Shown: positions 33,614 to 42,312 of the stretch, one piece after another
How the letters are laid out: each line of letters opens with the position of its first letter
Numbering within the stretch: position 1 is the stretch's first letter
Source of the DNA: Martinezella calliandrae
GTDB lineage: Bacteria > Pseudomonadota > Alphaproteobacteria > Rhizobiales > Rhizobiaceae
Reading direction: 5' to 3'
Assembly (NCBI RefSeq): GCF_030272695.1
Contig: NZ_JARFYN010000068.1
Span: 1 to 42,315 of the forward strand
DNA length: 42,315 nucleotides
Made by a program: the position numbers and the translations under genes
The notes under the pieces: generated by a model
Told to the model about the DNA's origin: nothing
Database searches by the model: none
Seen by the model: only the letters and a program-made list of their open reading frames with translations

Positions 33614-33873
33614 ACTTGGTGCCTCTCGGAAGCCGTGCCCTGGAGATCCTCATTTCTTTGCTTGAACGGCGCGGCGTGCTGGTCAGAAACCGGGCCTTGA
33701 CCGCTCGCGTTTGGCCTAATCTATGTGTCGACCCCTCCAACCTCACGGTCCAGATGTCTGCGCTACGTCGCGCGCTGCGTGACGGCCAGAACGTGAATCG
33801 ATTCATCGTCAACATCCCCGGACGTGGCTGTTGCTTCGTCGCCCCAGTCGAGGTGTCGGGAGATAAGAGGTGA
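33607..33873 (+). pseudogene. Truncated OmpR/CadC-type winged-helix domain
   Basis: The frame reads LVPLGSRALEILISLLERRG, VWPNLCVDPSNLTVQMSALR and FIVNIPGRGCCFVAPVE, the body of an OmpR/PhoB-type winged helix as found at the N-terminus of CadC-like regulators. The first beta-strands are missing, replaced by the cydA-derived WHILMP part of the repeat; the frame can start at the ATG in MPDLVPL. It ends after the winged helix, with no sensor or ATPase part. It lies 43 bp before the FUSC gene and could have been its regulator. It is probably inactive or a minimal DNA-binding peptide. Confidence 0.65.
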
Positions 33874-33916
33874 GTTCTGGTGGCAAAGCTTCGGCAAATT
33901 TCGAGGAGCGATTACG

Positions 33917-35854
33917 TTGGTAGCGACGATAGCAGAGCCGCCGTACCGTAGCGACGATTCCGGTAGTTCGTGGTCCTTCGCCATCCGCGTTTGGCTGGCC
34001 ATGATCCTGGCCTTGTTCGTAAGCTTTTGGCTGCAGCTTGAAGCGCCGGCCTCGGCAGCGGTTACTGTCGGAATTCTTGCCGAACCGACCCGCGGTCAGG
34101 CGCTGGACAAGGCCGGCTTTCGATTGCTCGGCACAATTGTGGGTGTGGCAGCATCAATCGCAATCACCGGGCTCTTCTCGCAGGAGAGAGATCTGATCCT
34201 CGCGGCGTTTGCAGTGTGGCTGGGAATTTGTGTCTTTGCAGCCAAGCTTCTGGACGGTTACCGGGCTTACGCAGCAGTGCTGTCCGGCTACACTGTTGCA
34301 CTTATTGCGACGCAGCAGATCGACAACCCGCAGCACGTGTTTGAATCCGCCATGGCGCGTGGCGCCGCGATCGCGGTCGGCATTCTGTCGATAGCAGTGG
34401 TAAATGCACTGATGTTTGCCGCTGATCGTCAACCGCGCCTGCTCGCGCAGCTAGCGACGATTCATCGCCGCGTTCACGAATATGCAAGCGCGGCCTTCCA
34501 AGGCGAACCAGGCAACTCGACTGCATTCCTGACGCTACTACAGGAAATCGTGACGCTCCGGCCAGAGATCGCAAGCGTAGCCTTGGAGTCGAGCAGCGGC
34601 TCCGTCAGGAGCGCTGCCGCCCGCACCGCGGCGGTCGGCTTGGTTGCTGAATTGCAGGTAGCCCGGATCTTGAACAGCGGTCCGGTTGATGTCGACAACA
34701 CGGCTTGCGATCAGGCAAGAGCTGCACTCGAGCGAGCGGACCGTTCCGCCTTGGCGGTGCAGGGGCTGCCGGAACTTGTGGCGGGACAGAAACGTGTACG
34801 TGACGTTGCGACCGAAGCTTCGGCATGGGCAGCCAGAGAATTGCTGCACCGGGATGACGAGGTTCGCCAGGATCTATTAGCCCTGAGGTCGGCGAGATGG
34901 CCACTGCGGATTTGGCGGACCCCCTTGTATCGATCCTATAGAACCGCGGCCGAAAGTGGTGTCCGCGCCGTCGCATGGTTTGCGATCGCTTCGGCGTTCT
35001 ACATTTGGGCCGGGTGGCCTGCTGCGAGCGTTTCACTCTCTTTCGTCGCGCTGATTACCGGATTGGGGGCCACAACACCGAACCCGCGCGGCTTCACCAC
35101 CATCACGCTTGTTGGTACGCCGATCGCGGCTGTCCTGACCGGCCTACTCGAATTCATCATCCTCAATGGCGCCGACGCCTTTCCTCTGCTGGCTATCGGT
35201 CTTGCTCCTTTTATGATCGGCTCAGCACTCCTCATGACCTCCAAAAGACTTCTTTGGTCGTCCCTTGGTCGCGTCAATCTGCTTTTCATCATAATCATCC
35301 TCGCGCCGAGCAATCCGCAGACCTACAATCCCCAGGCCTTCCTCTTTACCTCGCTGTTCATTGTCGCGGCCGCGGCGCTCCTGCTTGCGGCACAAACACT
35401 GATTCCGCCCATCTCCGGCGACAAGCGCAGGATGCGGTTGCTGGCGGAGGCTCGCAGCGAGCTTCACAAACGTGGCCACCGGAATGGGGAAGCCCCCGAA
35501 GAAGCAACGTTCCGGGACGCCTCGCGGATCGGGCAATTTCTCGCTGCTGGAGGAGCGCAGGACAGTCGCGCCCTTGCGGAAATGCTCTCTTGCTTCGACC
35601 AATCGGCAATGGTGCGGCTTTGCAATGCGAGGCTGATGCAGCTTGCCGATGGACCACTTGCATCACTTGCGGAAGAAGCACGCAAGGCGATTGCTAAGCG
35701 AGATACGGCCACCTTGCGCACCATTGCACACGGGTTGCGCGAACAGACTCCGCAGAAAGACTCGGTCGAGGCAGATGTTGCTGCGCGACTCATTACAGCC
35801 AGCGACATCATCGATCGCGGCAGCACCGTCGAACCCTTTCGAAAGGCTCTCTGA
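33917..35854 (+). CDS. FUSC-family (AaeB-like) aromatic-acid efflux protein
   Basis: The 645-residue inner-membrane protein has two blocks of membrane helices (about 20-150, RVWLAMILALFVSFWLQL, and about 345-520, SVSLSFVALITGLGATTPNP) separated by cytoplasmic helical domains. This is the AaeB/FUSC layout. With a DUF1656 protein and an HlyD adaptor it forms an efflux system for aromatic carboxylic acids or similar toxic acids. I suggest the TTG start at 33917 with GAGGAG upstream; the frame is open back to 33824 but that part overlaps the winged-helix gene. Its stop overlaps the next start by one base. Confidence 0.9.
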   Translation: MVATIAEPPYRSDDSGSSWSFAIRVWLAMILALFVSFWLQLEAPASAAVTVGILAEPTRGQALDKAGFRLLGTIVGVAASIAITGLFSQERDLILAAFAVWLGICVFAAKLLDGYRAYAAVLSGYTVALIATQQIDNPQHVFESAMARGAAIAVGILSIAVVNALMFAADRQPRLLAQLATIHRRVHEYASAAFQGEPGNSTAFLTLLQEIVTLRPEIASVALESSSGSVRSAAARTAAVGLVAELQVARILNSGPVDVDNTACDQARAALERADRSALAVQGLPELVAGQKRVRDVATEASAWAARELLHRDDEVRQDLLALRSARWPLRIWRTPLYRSYRTAAESGVRAVAWFAIASAFYIWAGWPAASVSLSFVALITGLGATTPNPRGFTTITLVGTPIAAVLTGLLEFIILNGADAFPLLAIGLAPFMIGSALLMTSKRLLWSSLGRVNLLFIIIILAPSNPQTYNPQAFLFTSLFIVAAAALLLAAQTLIPPISGDKRRMRLLAEARSELHKRGHRNGEAPEEATFRDASRIGQFLAAGGAQDSRALAEMLSCFDQSAMVRLCNARLMQLADGPLASLAEEARKAIAKRDTATLRTIAHGLREQTPQKDSVEADVAARLITASDIIDRGSTVEPFRKAL

Positions 35855-36057
35855 TGACACACACCTTTCCGGAGCTGGTCATCGAAGGCGTATTGGTTGC
35901 GCCGTTCGTAACCTATTTCCTGGCGGCTCTCGTGGTCGTGGCCGTCCTTCGCCCGATTCTTCATCTTGTCGGATTTGCGAAGATCCTTGGCCCCTCCCCA
36001 GTTGCTGAGTTCAGCCTCTACGTGACGATTCTTTGTCTCTTGATGTTACTGTTCTAG
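35854..36057 (+). CDS. DUF1656 (AaeX-like) small membrane protein
   Basis: The 67-residue protein has two membrane helices (GVLVAPFVTYFLAALVVVAV and FSLYVTILCLLMLLF) and the family start MTHTFPELVIEGV. It is found between FUSC and HlyD genes of AaeAB-type efflux operons. It overlaps the FUSC stop codon (TGATG) and ends 11 bp before the HlyD gene, so the three are one operon. Its exact role is unknown; it is presumed an assembly partner. Confidence 0.9.
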   Translation: MTHTFPELVIEGVLVAPFVTYFLAALVVVAVLRPILHLVGFAKILGPSPVAEFSLYVTILCLLMLLF

Positions 36058-36068
36058 AGGAGGCCTCC

Positions 36069-37250
36069 ATGGAAGCGATCGCTGGTGATGACGTTATTCA
36101 ACAAGGCGAAACGACGGACGCGTGCACCCCCCCAATCGCAGGTAAGGTATCGTCGCCTCAAAAGTTCGACGGCATCGAACAAAAAACATCCCAAACGTCT
36201 CAGGATAGACCGATCCCCTTGTCCTCGGCAAAGTCTCAATTGCGGTGGCGAAGCGACGCCTTGCGATCTCTGCGGTTTCTATTGCGCAGACTAGCGACGA
36301 TCGGCATCGCGATCGTCGCGGTGTTCGCGGCACTGACGACCTGGAACGTGTATAACTACGCGCCCTGGACGCGCGATGGGCGCGTGCGAGTTCAAGTCGC
36401 GAGTGTCGCGCCTCAGGTATCTGGTCAAATCAAGGAACTGCGAATCGTCGACAACCAGTTTGTTCACAAGGGTGACCTTTTGTATGTCATCGATCCGTTC
36501 GATTTCGAGGTCGCACTACGCACCAACAAAGCCGCCCTGCAACAAAAGGCGGCCGATCGGGACGTGAAGGAATTGCAGTTCGAGCGCCGCCGCCGCTTGT
36601 CTCAAGACCTGGCAACCAGCGTCGAGGAAAAACAAATCTACGAAGGGGCTGCGATTCAAGCGAACGCTGCCGTTGACGCAGCTCAGGAGCAAGTCGCACA
36701 GGCGGAGATCAATTTGCAGCGCACTGAGGTGCGCAGTCCAGTAAATGGAATTATCACCAATCTCCTGCTCCGAGAGGGCGATTACGCGCATGCGGGCGCC
36801 ACGAACGTCTCGATCATCGATACGGATAGCTATTGGGTCGACGGCTATTTCGAGGAAACAAAGCTAGCAGGGCTGTGCGTGGGAGACCGTGCCGAGGCAA
36901 AGCTAATGGGCTACTCGGCGCCCATTATGGGACACATCGCGACAGTAACGCGTGGCGTCAGCGTCTCCAATGCGACAGCTGCCACGCAGGGGCTGCCCAA
37001 TGTCGATCCGGTCTACACCTGGGTACGCTTGGCGCAGAGAGTGCCGGTCAGGATCGCGATCGACAATGTGCCTCCTGGTGTCCCACTGGTGTCCGGCTTG
37101 ACCACAACCATCACGCTCCGTGACGGCAAGGACGACGAGAACGGAACGCTCTTGCAAAGAGTTCGCGCCGAGCTCGAGACGAGCTTCTTCGGATTGATCG
37201 GCGGTGCTTCGGCGCGGCCAGGCTGCATTCCTGGCCCTTCGTCTACGTAG
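36069..37250 (+). CDS. HlyD-family efflux adaptor (AaeA-like)
   Basis: The 393-residue periplasmic adaptor has a long cytoplasmic N-terminal segment (about 70 residues), one membrane helix (about 74-93) and the family motif APWTRDGRVR. Then come the lipoyl-like half QVSGQIKELRIVDNQFVHKG, an alpha-helical hairpin (about 150-210) and the second lipoyl half RSPVNGIITNLLLREGDYA. AaeA homologues are usually about 300 residues, so the N-terminal extension is unusual. The ATG at 36069 has AGAGGAGG 7 bp upstream. It is the last gene of the efflux operon and is followed by an IS relic. Confidence 0.9.
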   Translation: MEAIAGDDVIQQGETTDACTPPIAGKVSSPQKFDGIEQKTSQTSQDRPIPLSSAKSQLRWRSDALRSLRFLLRRLATIGIAIVAVFAALTTWNVYNYAPWTRDGRVRVQVASVAPQVSGQIKELRIVDNQFVHKGDLLYVIDPFDFEVALRTNKAALQQKAADRDVKELQFERRRRLSQDLATSVEEKQIYEGAAIQANAAVDAAQEQVAQAEINLQRTEVRSPVNGIITNLLLREGDYAHAGATNVSIIDTDSYWVDGYFEETKLAGLCVGDRAEAKLMGYSAPIMGHIATVTRGVSVSNATAATQGLPNVDPVYTWVRLAQRVPVRIAIDNVPPGVPLVSGLTTTITLRDGKDDENGTLLQRVRAELETSFFGLIGGASARPGCIPGPSST

Positions 37251-37336
37251 CCGTGGGAACAGTTTCTTTTTCGGACTTCGATCGGCGTTGGTGCAGCGAT
37301 CGAAAATCTGACAGGCTCTGATCTTGATGCCGTCGT

Positions 37337-38325
37337 CTATGAGGTGGTTACAATGCGCCGAACGGATTTCGGGCGTGTGCACTCGAGCACACGATTAAGG
37401 ACGGCGCAGCCGATGGCGATCTCGGCCTGTTGCGCTCGATATGATCGCGCATGTGAGCGGCGTCCGAAGATCGATTGGTAGCGACCGATTGTGGTCTCGA
37501 CGAGAGAACGCTTTGCCATAGCCGGTCGTAGCTTGCCATTTCATTCGCCCGTCCGTGTTGATCGCCGCGATATGCCGATCGCGCTGGCAGGCGGTCTCGG
37601 TATCCGAGCGGTCGACCGCGTTGGAGCGCGGCGGAATGACAACGGCAGCATCGCAGCTGTGCCTGGTGATGGCGGCGTAGGTCGGGTTACCGTCATAGGC
37701 GCCATTGGCGGTGAACTGGCCGATTGGGGCTTCGATCTGGTCTAGCAGCGGCTCCACCTGCGAGGCATCGCCAGTATCCTGATCGGTCATGACATACGCG
37801 ATGATCTCGCCGCTGTCGGCATCCAGTGCCAGATGCAATTTGCGCCATCTCCAACGCGATCTGGCGCCATGCTTTTCCTCCAGCCATTGGCCAGCGCCGT
37901 AAATCTCAAGTCCAGTGCTGTCGTAAGGACGTGAACAGGCCCTTCCGCTGAAACGGAGCAGCCTTGTCGGCTATCAGGCAATCGCCATGTGCGTGCCCGG
38001 CGGCTAAGTGTGGTGTGATCGGGGACGGCTAGGTCCAATCCCATCAGTTGCAGCACGGATGTCAGCAAGCCCTCCGTCTGACGCAGCCGCAGGCCGAACA
38101 CTACGCCCAGCGTCAGAGCGGTCTCGATCGCCAGGTCGAAGTAGCGCGGCTGGCCACCGCGCGTCGTGCGCTTCGGCGCTTGCCACTGCGATAAGGCCTC
38201 CGCGATCATCCATAGCGTCAGGCTGCCACGCCGGCAAAGGCCTGCCTCGTATTCCCGCCAGTTCGTCACCCCGAACTTCATCCTCCAATGCGGTGACGGC
38301 GGGCAGCATTGTGTTTGAAAGGCAT
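37337..38325 (-). pseudogene. IS5-family (IS903-like) transposase, frameshifted
   Basis: Four pieces in different frames join into one transposase. MPFKHNAARRHRIG starts at 38325. MKFGVTNWREYEAGLCRRGS and TALTLGVVFGLRLRQTEGLL follow in the second frame. HLALDADSGEIIAYVMTDQD comes in the third. AEIAIGCAVLNRVLECTRPK ends it at 37337. These are the DDE-transposase landmarks of the IS903 group. At least three frameshifts make it inactive. I could not confirm terminal inverted repeats; a possible left end is near 37283. It lies between the efflux operon and the second direct-repeat copy. Confidence 0.85.
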
Positions 38326-38550
38326 CGTTGCGAAAGACCAGTTATTGCGCTGGTCGCTCACCTACACCTACCCCCGGGTGATGGCCGAACCTGCAATTTG
38401 CTCCTGCGCCTCTTCGGCTTGGTTCCGCTTTGTCAGCTCTGACGCTCGGCTTCGCGCCAAGTCTGCAGGGTCTTCTCCGGTCGACACGTCAAGAATCCTT
38501 TGGTGATTTAGCAGATCGCAAGCGCCCATGAATCGATCTCTTCTCGATTT

Positions 38551-38721
38551 GCGTCAAGGCCGCGTTGAAACTCGGCGCGATCATTTCAGCTCGGGCAACA
38601 GCCTTGAACGTTCCAACTAAGATTTGAAGGGGAGTATCGCGTTCCTCCAAGGTCAATCAGCTGTTCGGTACATTTCGTCAAGCCGGTGCCTGGGTGATCG
38701 CGTGGCACATCCTGATGCCTG
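38551..38721 (+). repeat. 171-bp direct repeat, copy 2 (leads into cydA)
   Basis: This is the second copy of the 33441-33613 repeat. Its last 28 bp are the beginning of the cydA frame (VIAWHILMP), and the rest of cydA follows. The preceding 38326-38550 holds no gene. The copy pair brackets the winged-helix remnant, the efflux operon and the IS relic. Confidence 0.9.
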
Positions 38722-40052
38722 CGTTCACCGTCGGAGCTGCTTCCTTCATCGCTGTCGTCGAGGGCCTCAGTCTCGCGACCGGACGCGAGATCTACGTCAG
38801 AATCTCGATATTCTGGACCAAGATCTTTGCCATTGCATTCGGCATGGGAGTCGTGACAGGCCTAATCATGCCGTTTCAGTTCGGCACCAACTGGAGCCGC
38901 TATGCCTCGGCAGCGGGCAACGTGCTTTCGCCGCTGTTTGCATATGAGGGGCTGACGGCTTTCTTCCTGGAAGCCGGTTTTCTCGGTGTCCTTCTTTTCG
39001 GGCGCACGCGGGTTCCACCGTGGGCGCATTTCTTCGCAGCTCTCATGGTGGCGATCGGAACCTTGTTTTCGACATTCTGGATCTTGTCCGCCAATAGCTG
39101 GATGCAGACGCCCGCCGGCTACGAGATCATCAATGGCCAGTTCGTTCCGAAAGACTGGATCGAGGTGATTTTCAATCCGTCATTTCCCTACCGGCTCGCG
39201 CATACGGCTATCGCATTTTTCACGACGACCGGGTTCGTCGTTCTCGGCGTCGGCGCCTACCTGTTGCGGCGTAATCGATCCCCACAGGAAGCGCGCATCA
39301 TGATGTCGATGGCGCTGTGGTTTCTAACTGCACTGGTGCCGCTGCAGATGGTGGTCGGTGATATGCACGGCCTTAACACCCGCAAATATCAGCCTGCAAA
39401 ACTCGCGGCTATTGAAGCCCGTTGGGAAACCGGCAAGGCCGTGCCTCTGACCCTTTTTGCAATTCCGGACGATAAGGCCGAGCAAAACAAGTTCGCGGTC
39501 GAAATTCCTGTGCTCGGAAGCCTGATCCTGACCCACGACCTCAATGGCGAGGTGAAAGGTCTGAAGGACTTTCCCGCCGATCAGCGTCCACCGGTCGCGA
39601 TCCCCTTCTTCGCCTTCCGCGCAATGGTCGGATGCGCTGTTGCGATGCTTGCGCTCGTGGTTCTGGGTGGCTGGTTGCGGTGGCGCGGGCGTCTTTATGA
39701 CACGCAACTCTATCTGGTGGCATGTCAGTGTGCGCTTCCGCTAGGCTTTATCGCGGTCGTCGCGGGATGGTTCGTGACCGAGGTCGGTCGGCAGCCGTGG
39801 ACAATCTATGGGCTCTTGCGCACGGCAGCCTCGGTGTCGCCGTCTCTGACAGGCTCGGCGGTCACGCTGTCGCTCTTGGCTTACACAGCGGTCTATCTGC
39901 TGATCCATCCCTCAGGACTCATCCTCTTGTTCCGGCTCGTTCGCAAAGGTCCGCAGGGGATCAGCGAAGCGACGCCGTCAATCGTGGCCGGCAGATCTGT
40001 CGCGCCGGTTCTCGCACCCGCAATCCACATCATGAAAGGAGAAGTGCAATGA
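38694..40052 (+). CDS. cydA: Cytochrome bd oxidase subunit I, cyanide-insensitive type, N-terminus altered
   Basis: The protein (452 residues from a GTG at 38694) carries the heme ligands and quinol site of bd oxidases and reduces oxygen with quinol. Visible motifs are WHILMPAFTVGAASFIAVVE, MPFQFGTNWSRY, AYEGLTAFFLEAGFLGVLLF, SANSWMQTPAGYE and VVGDMHGLNT. A short Q loop (LTHDLNGEVKGLKDF) is typical of the cyanide-insensitive (Cio) branch. Homologues start about 15 residues earlier with an ARIQFA-like segment, which is replaced here by repeat-derived FRQAGA. No ribosome-binding site precedes the GTG, so expression may be impaired. Confidence 0.88.
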   Translation: MIAWHILMPAFTVGAASFIAVVEGLSLATGREIYVRISIFWTKIFAIAFGMGVVTGLIMPFQFGTNWSRYASAAGNVLSPLFAYEGLTAFFLEAGFLGVLLFGRTRVPPWAHFFAALMVAIGTLFSTFWILSANSWMQTPAGYEIINGQFVPKDWIEVIFNPSFPYRLAHTAIAFFTTTGFVVLGVGAYLLRRNRSPQEARIMMSMALWFLTALVPLQMVVGDMHGLNTRKYQPAKLAAIEARWETGKAVPLTLFAIPDDKAEQNKFAVEIPVLGSLILTHDLNGEVKGLKDFPADQRPPVAIPFFAFRAMVGCAVAMLALVVLGGWLRWRGRLYDTQLYLVACQCALPLGFIAVVAGWFVTEVGRQPWTIYGLLRTAASVSPSLTGSAVTLSLLAYTAVYLLIHPSGLILLFRLVRKGPQGISEATPSIVAGRSVAPVLAPAIHIMKGEVQ

Positions 40053-41056
40053 CCCAGGTGCTCGATTTAGTCCCGATCTGGACGATGATCCTGGGACTGG
40101 CGGTATTCTTCTACGTCCTGCTCGACGGCTTCGATCTCGGCGTAGGCATACTTTACGGCCTTGCGCCTGATAAGCGCTCCCGCAATACCATCATGAACTC
40201 GATCGCACCCGTCTGGGATGGCAATGAGACCTGGCTCGTGCTGGGTGGCCTTGGCCTTCTCGCGGCGTTCCCCACCGCTTTCGCGGTGATCATTCCGGCG
40301 GTGTATTTTCCCATCCTGGTGATGTTGCTTTCGCTGATGTTCCGCGGTGTTGCTTTCGAGTTCCGCTCGCACGAGCTAGAAGATAAGGGATTCTGGGACC
40401 ACGCATTCTCGTGTGGATCCGCAATCGCCACCTTTGCCCAAGGTGTCGTCCTTGGCGCATTTGTTCAGGGCTTCCCGGTTCGCGACGGCCAATTCGCCGG
40501 AACGTCCTTTGGGTTTCTCACGCCCTTTTCCATTCTGACCGGCGTTGCCTTGATGTTTGGCTACGGCCTTCTCGGCGCGAGCTGGCTTATCCTGAAAACC
40601 GAGGGCAATCTCCAGGCCGCAGCTCGCCGCCAAGGCCGCATCTGCCTTATTGGCGTGGTGACGGCGATCGCGATCGTGAGCATCTGGACGCCCATCATGA
40701 GCTCCGCGGTAGCGGCGCGCTGGTTTGCATGGCCGAACATCGGGTTCTTCGCGCCGATGCCCCTGCTGTCCGGTTTGGTCGCATTCGGGACATGGCGGTC
40801 TCTTGGCAGCAAGGCCGAAGCGACACCCTTTTTTGGCGCCATCGGCCTCTTCGTGCTGGCATATGCCGGCATGATTATCAGTCTGTATCCGATGATTGTG
40901 CCCTATCAACTGACGCTGTGGGAGGCCGCCTCCTCGCCGCGCACCCAGGCTTTCCTTCTGGTCGGAACGCTGTTCCTGCTCCCGGTCATTCTAACCTATT
41001 CAAGCTGGTCCTATTGGGTGTTCCGCGGAAAGGTCCGGGCCGACGTCGGGTATTAG
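40049..41056 (+). CDS. cydB: Cytochrome bd oxidase subunit II
   Basis: The 335-residue membrane protein has eight or nine helices and the family motifs YVLLDGFDLGVGILYGL, WDGNETWLVLGGLGLLAAFP and RGVAFEFR. It is the structural partner of subunit I. The ATG at 40049 follows AAAGGAGAAG, and its start overlaps the cydA stop by 4 bp, so the two are translationally coupled. A long open frame upstream from 39722 overlaps cydA and is rejected. No cydX or DUF2474 gene follows. Confidence 0.95.
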   Translation: MTQVLDLVPIWTMILGLAVFFYVLLDGFDLGVGILYGLAPDKRSRNTIMNSIAPVWDGNETWLVLGGLGLLAAFPTAFAVIIPAVYFPILVMLLSLMFRGVAFEFRSHELEDKGFWDHAFSCGSAIATFAQGVVLGAFVQGFPVRDGQFAGTSFGFLTPFSILTGVALMFGYGLLGASWLILKTEGNLQAAARRQGRICLIGVVTAIAIVSIWTPIMSSAVAARWFAWPNIGFFAPMPLLSGLVAFGTWRSLGSKAEATPFFGAIGLFVLAYAGMIISLYPMIVPYQLTLWEAASSPRTQAFLLVGTLFLLPVILTYSSWSYWVFRGKVRADVGY

Positions 41057-41370
41057 TGATCGCTCCTGCCAACGCTTTGTGGGGTCAAGTGATGACGACG
41101 AAATTTGTTGCCATTCACCGGATAGCGGTGAGGCTTCTTCGCCAGCGCGTCCACCTCGGCGTAGTGCTTTCGGCCGGTCTCCCTTCGTTTGCGTTCGCGG
41201 CCGCCGCGAAACTTTTCGACCAGCATGGCATCCTCGAACTCGGAAACCCGCCGAGCACCTGCCTGATCAGCGTGACGGTAGGCGCGTCGCGACCGCTCCG
41301 CAAATCGTCCAGGAAACAAAGATGCGATGGCATCCGCCTGACAAATCGCATCCGTCACCAATTGCGCCAT
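41053..41370 (-). CDS. Doubtful hypothetical protein
   Basis: The 105-residue frame MAQLVTDAICQADAIASLFP, followed by a basic stretch (RGGRERKRRETGRKHYAEVD), is codirectional with the resolvase 65 bp upstream. I recognise no family. The ribosome-binding site is weak and the gene is convergent with cydB. It might be a small passenger of the resolvase element or a chance frame. The stretch holds nothing else that I can see. Confidence 0.3.
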   Translation of the reverse strand: MAQLVTDAICQADAIASLFPGRFAERSRRAYRHADQAGARRVSEFEDAMLVEKFRGGRERKRRETGRKHYAEVDALAKKPHRYPVNGNKFRRHHLTPQSVGRSDH

Positions 41371-41434
41371 ATCAAAAGCTGCTCAACCGTCGCCGCCTCC
41401 TTGCGGATCGTTGCGAAATACCAACGACCCACCA

Positions 41435-42022
41435 TCACCTGTTCGCAATCTCAGCCTTGACCGTGTTCCTTAGGACATTCTGCACTGTCGCCACGCTGAA
41501 GCCGACGCTCTTTGCGATCGAGCGGAAGCTTTCACCCGCCGCCCGCCGCGCCTCAATGTCCCTGGCGATTTCGTCGGTAACTGATTTTGGCCGCCCACCC
41601 GTCCTGCCCTCGGCCTTGGCCCGCGCTATGCCTTCCATCTGACGTTCACGGCGGATCGCTGTCTCGAACTCGGCAATCAGCGCCAAAATCTCCATCACCA
41701 ACTTCCCGGTGCGGCTTGTCGTATCCACCGCCGCGTCGTCCAGCACCTTGAACGCCACCCCCTTCCCTTCCAGCTTCGTCACGATGGCATAAAGGTCCGC
41801 GGTTGAGCGCGCTAGCCGGTCCAGCTTGGTCACCAGAAGCGTGTCGTCCTCCCGCACATACTCGAGACACTTTTTCAGTTCTTCGCGAGCAAGATCCACG
41901 CCAGAGCGCTTCTCCTGAAAGATTTTCGTCGCCCCGGCCCTCTTCAATCGTTCGACCTGGCCCTCGTAGTCCTGGCCGACGCCAATGACAAGGCTGCATA
42001 GAAAGTGGAGGAAGCGACGCAA
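41435..42022 (-). pseudogene. Serine resolvase/recombinase lacking the catalytic-serine segment
   Basis: The 195-residue frame matches Tn3-type resolvases from GQDYEGQVERLKRAGATKIF through LLVTKLDRLARSTADLYAIV to the C-terminal helix-turn-helix ESFRSIAKSVGFSVATVQNV. At its start it reads LVIGVGQDYEG where homologues have (I/V)GYARVSTxGQDYEG, so six residues including the nucleophilic Ser are missing without a frameshift. The enzyme should be unable to cut DNA. The HTH could still bind. The start is a TTG without a good ribosome-binding site. It lies convergent to cydB. Confidence 0.75.
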
Positions 42023-42167
42023 GCGCAGGATTGCTTCGCACCGACAGAGCTTCTCAAGATATCAAGATTGTGTGGGCCACTGGGAGTGTGTGTCCGGCAA
42101 CAGTGCACCTGTCGCCAATTGAGTCACGTGTTGGGAATCTTTGCCTTAGGCATTCTAAAAAAGTGAG

Positions 42168-42200
42168 AATTCCGGATCGTGGTGACAATATTCCGGAATT
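42168..42200. repeat. Inverted repeat upstream of the resolvase
   Basis: AATTCCGG (42168-42175) and CCGGAATT (42193-42200) form an 8-bp inverted pair with a 17-bp spacer, in an AT-rich stretch. This is the region (42023-42315) where resolvase res sites or an operator for the gene to the right would lie. No gene is supported in this stretch. Confidence 0.35.
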
Positions 42201-42304
42201 TTGCGACCGGCTACAGTCTCTTATGTTCGTATTCAAGCCCTTTGGCCATGATTTTTCCTTTTCGACTTTGACGACGAATGCACATGCTTGAAGCTATTGA
42301 ACAA

Positions 42305-42312
42305 AGGAGGAG
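42305..42312 (+). promoter_or_regulatory. Ribosome-binding site at the right edge
   Basis: AGGAGGAG sits at the last bases of the window, placed so that a start codon would follow just outside. It implies a plus-strand gene beginning beyond 42315. Confidence 0.4.

Noticed and set aside
33441..38721. Composite transposon bounded by IS copies
   Set aside because: The repeated ends carry no transposase or terminal inverted repeats; they contain a cydA start fragment instead.
39722..40048. N-terminal extension of cydB by 109 codons
   Set aside because: It overlaps cydA in another frame; the ATG at 40049 has a good ribosome-binding site and matches the usual CydB start.
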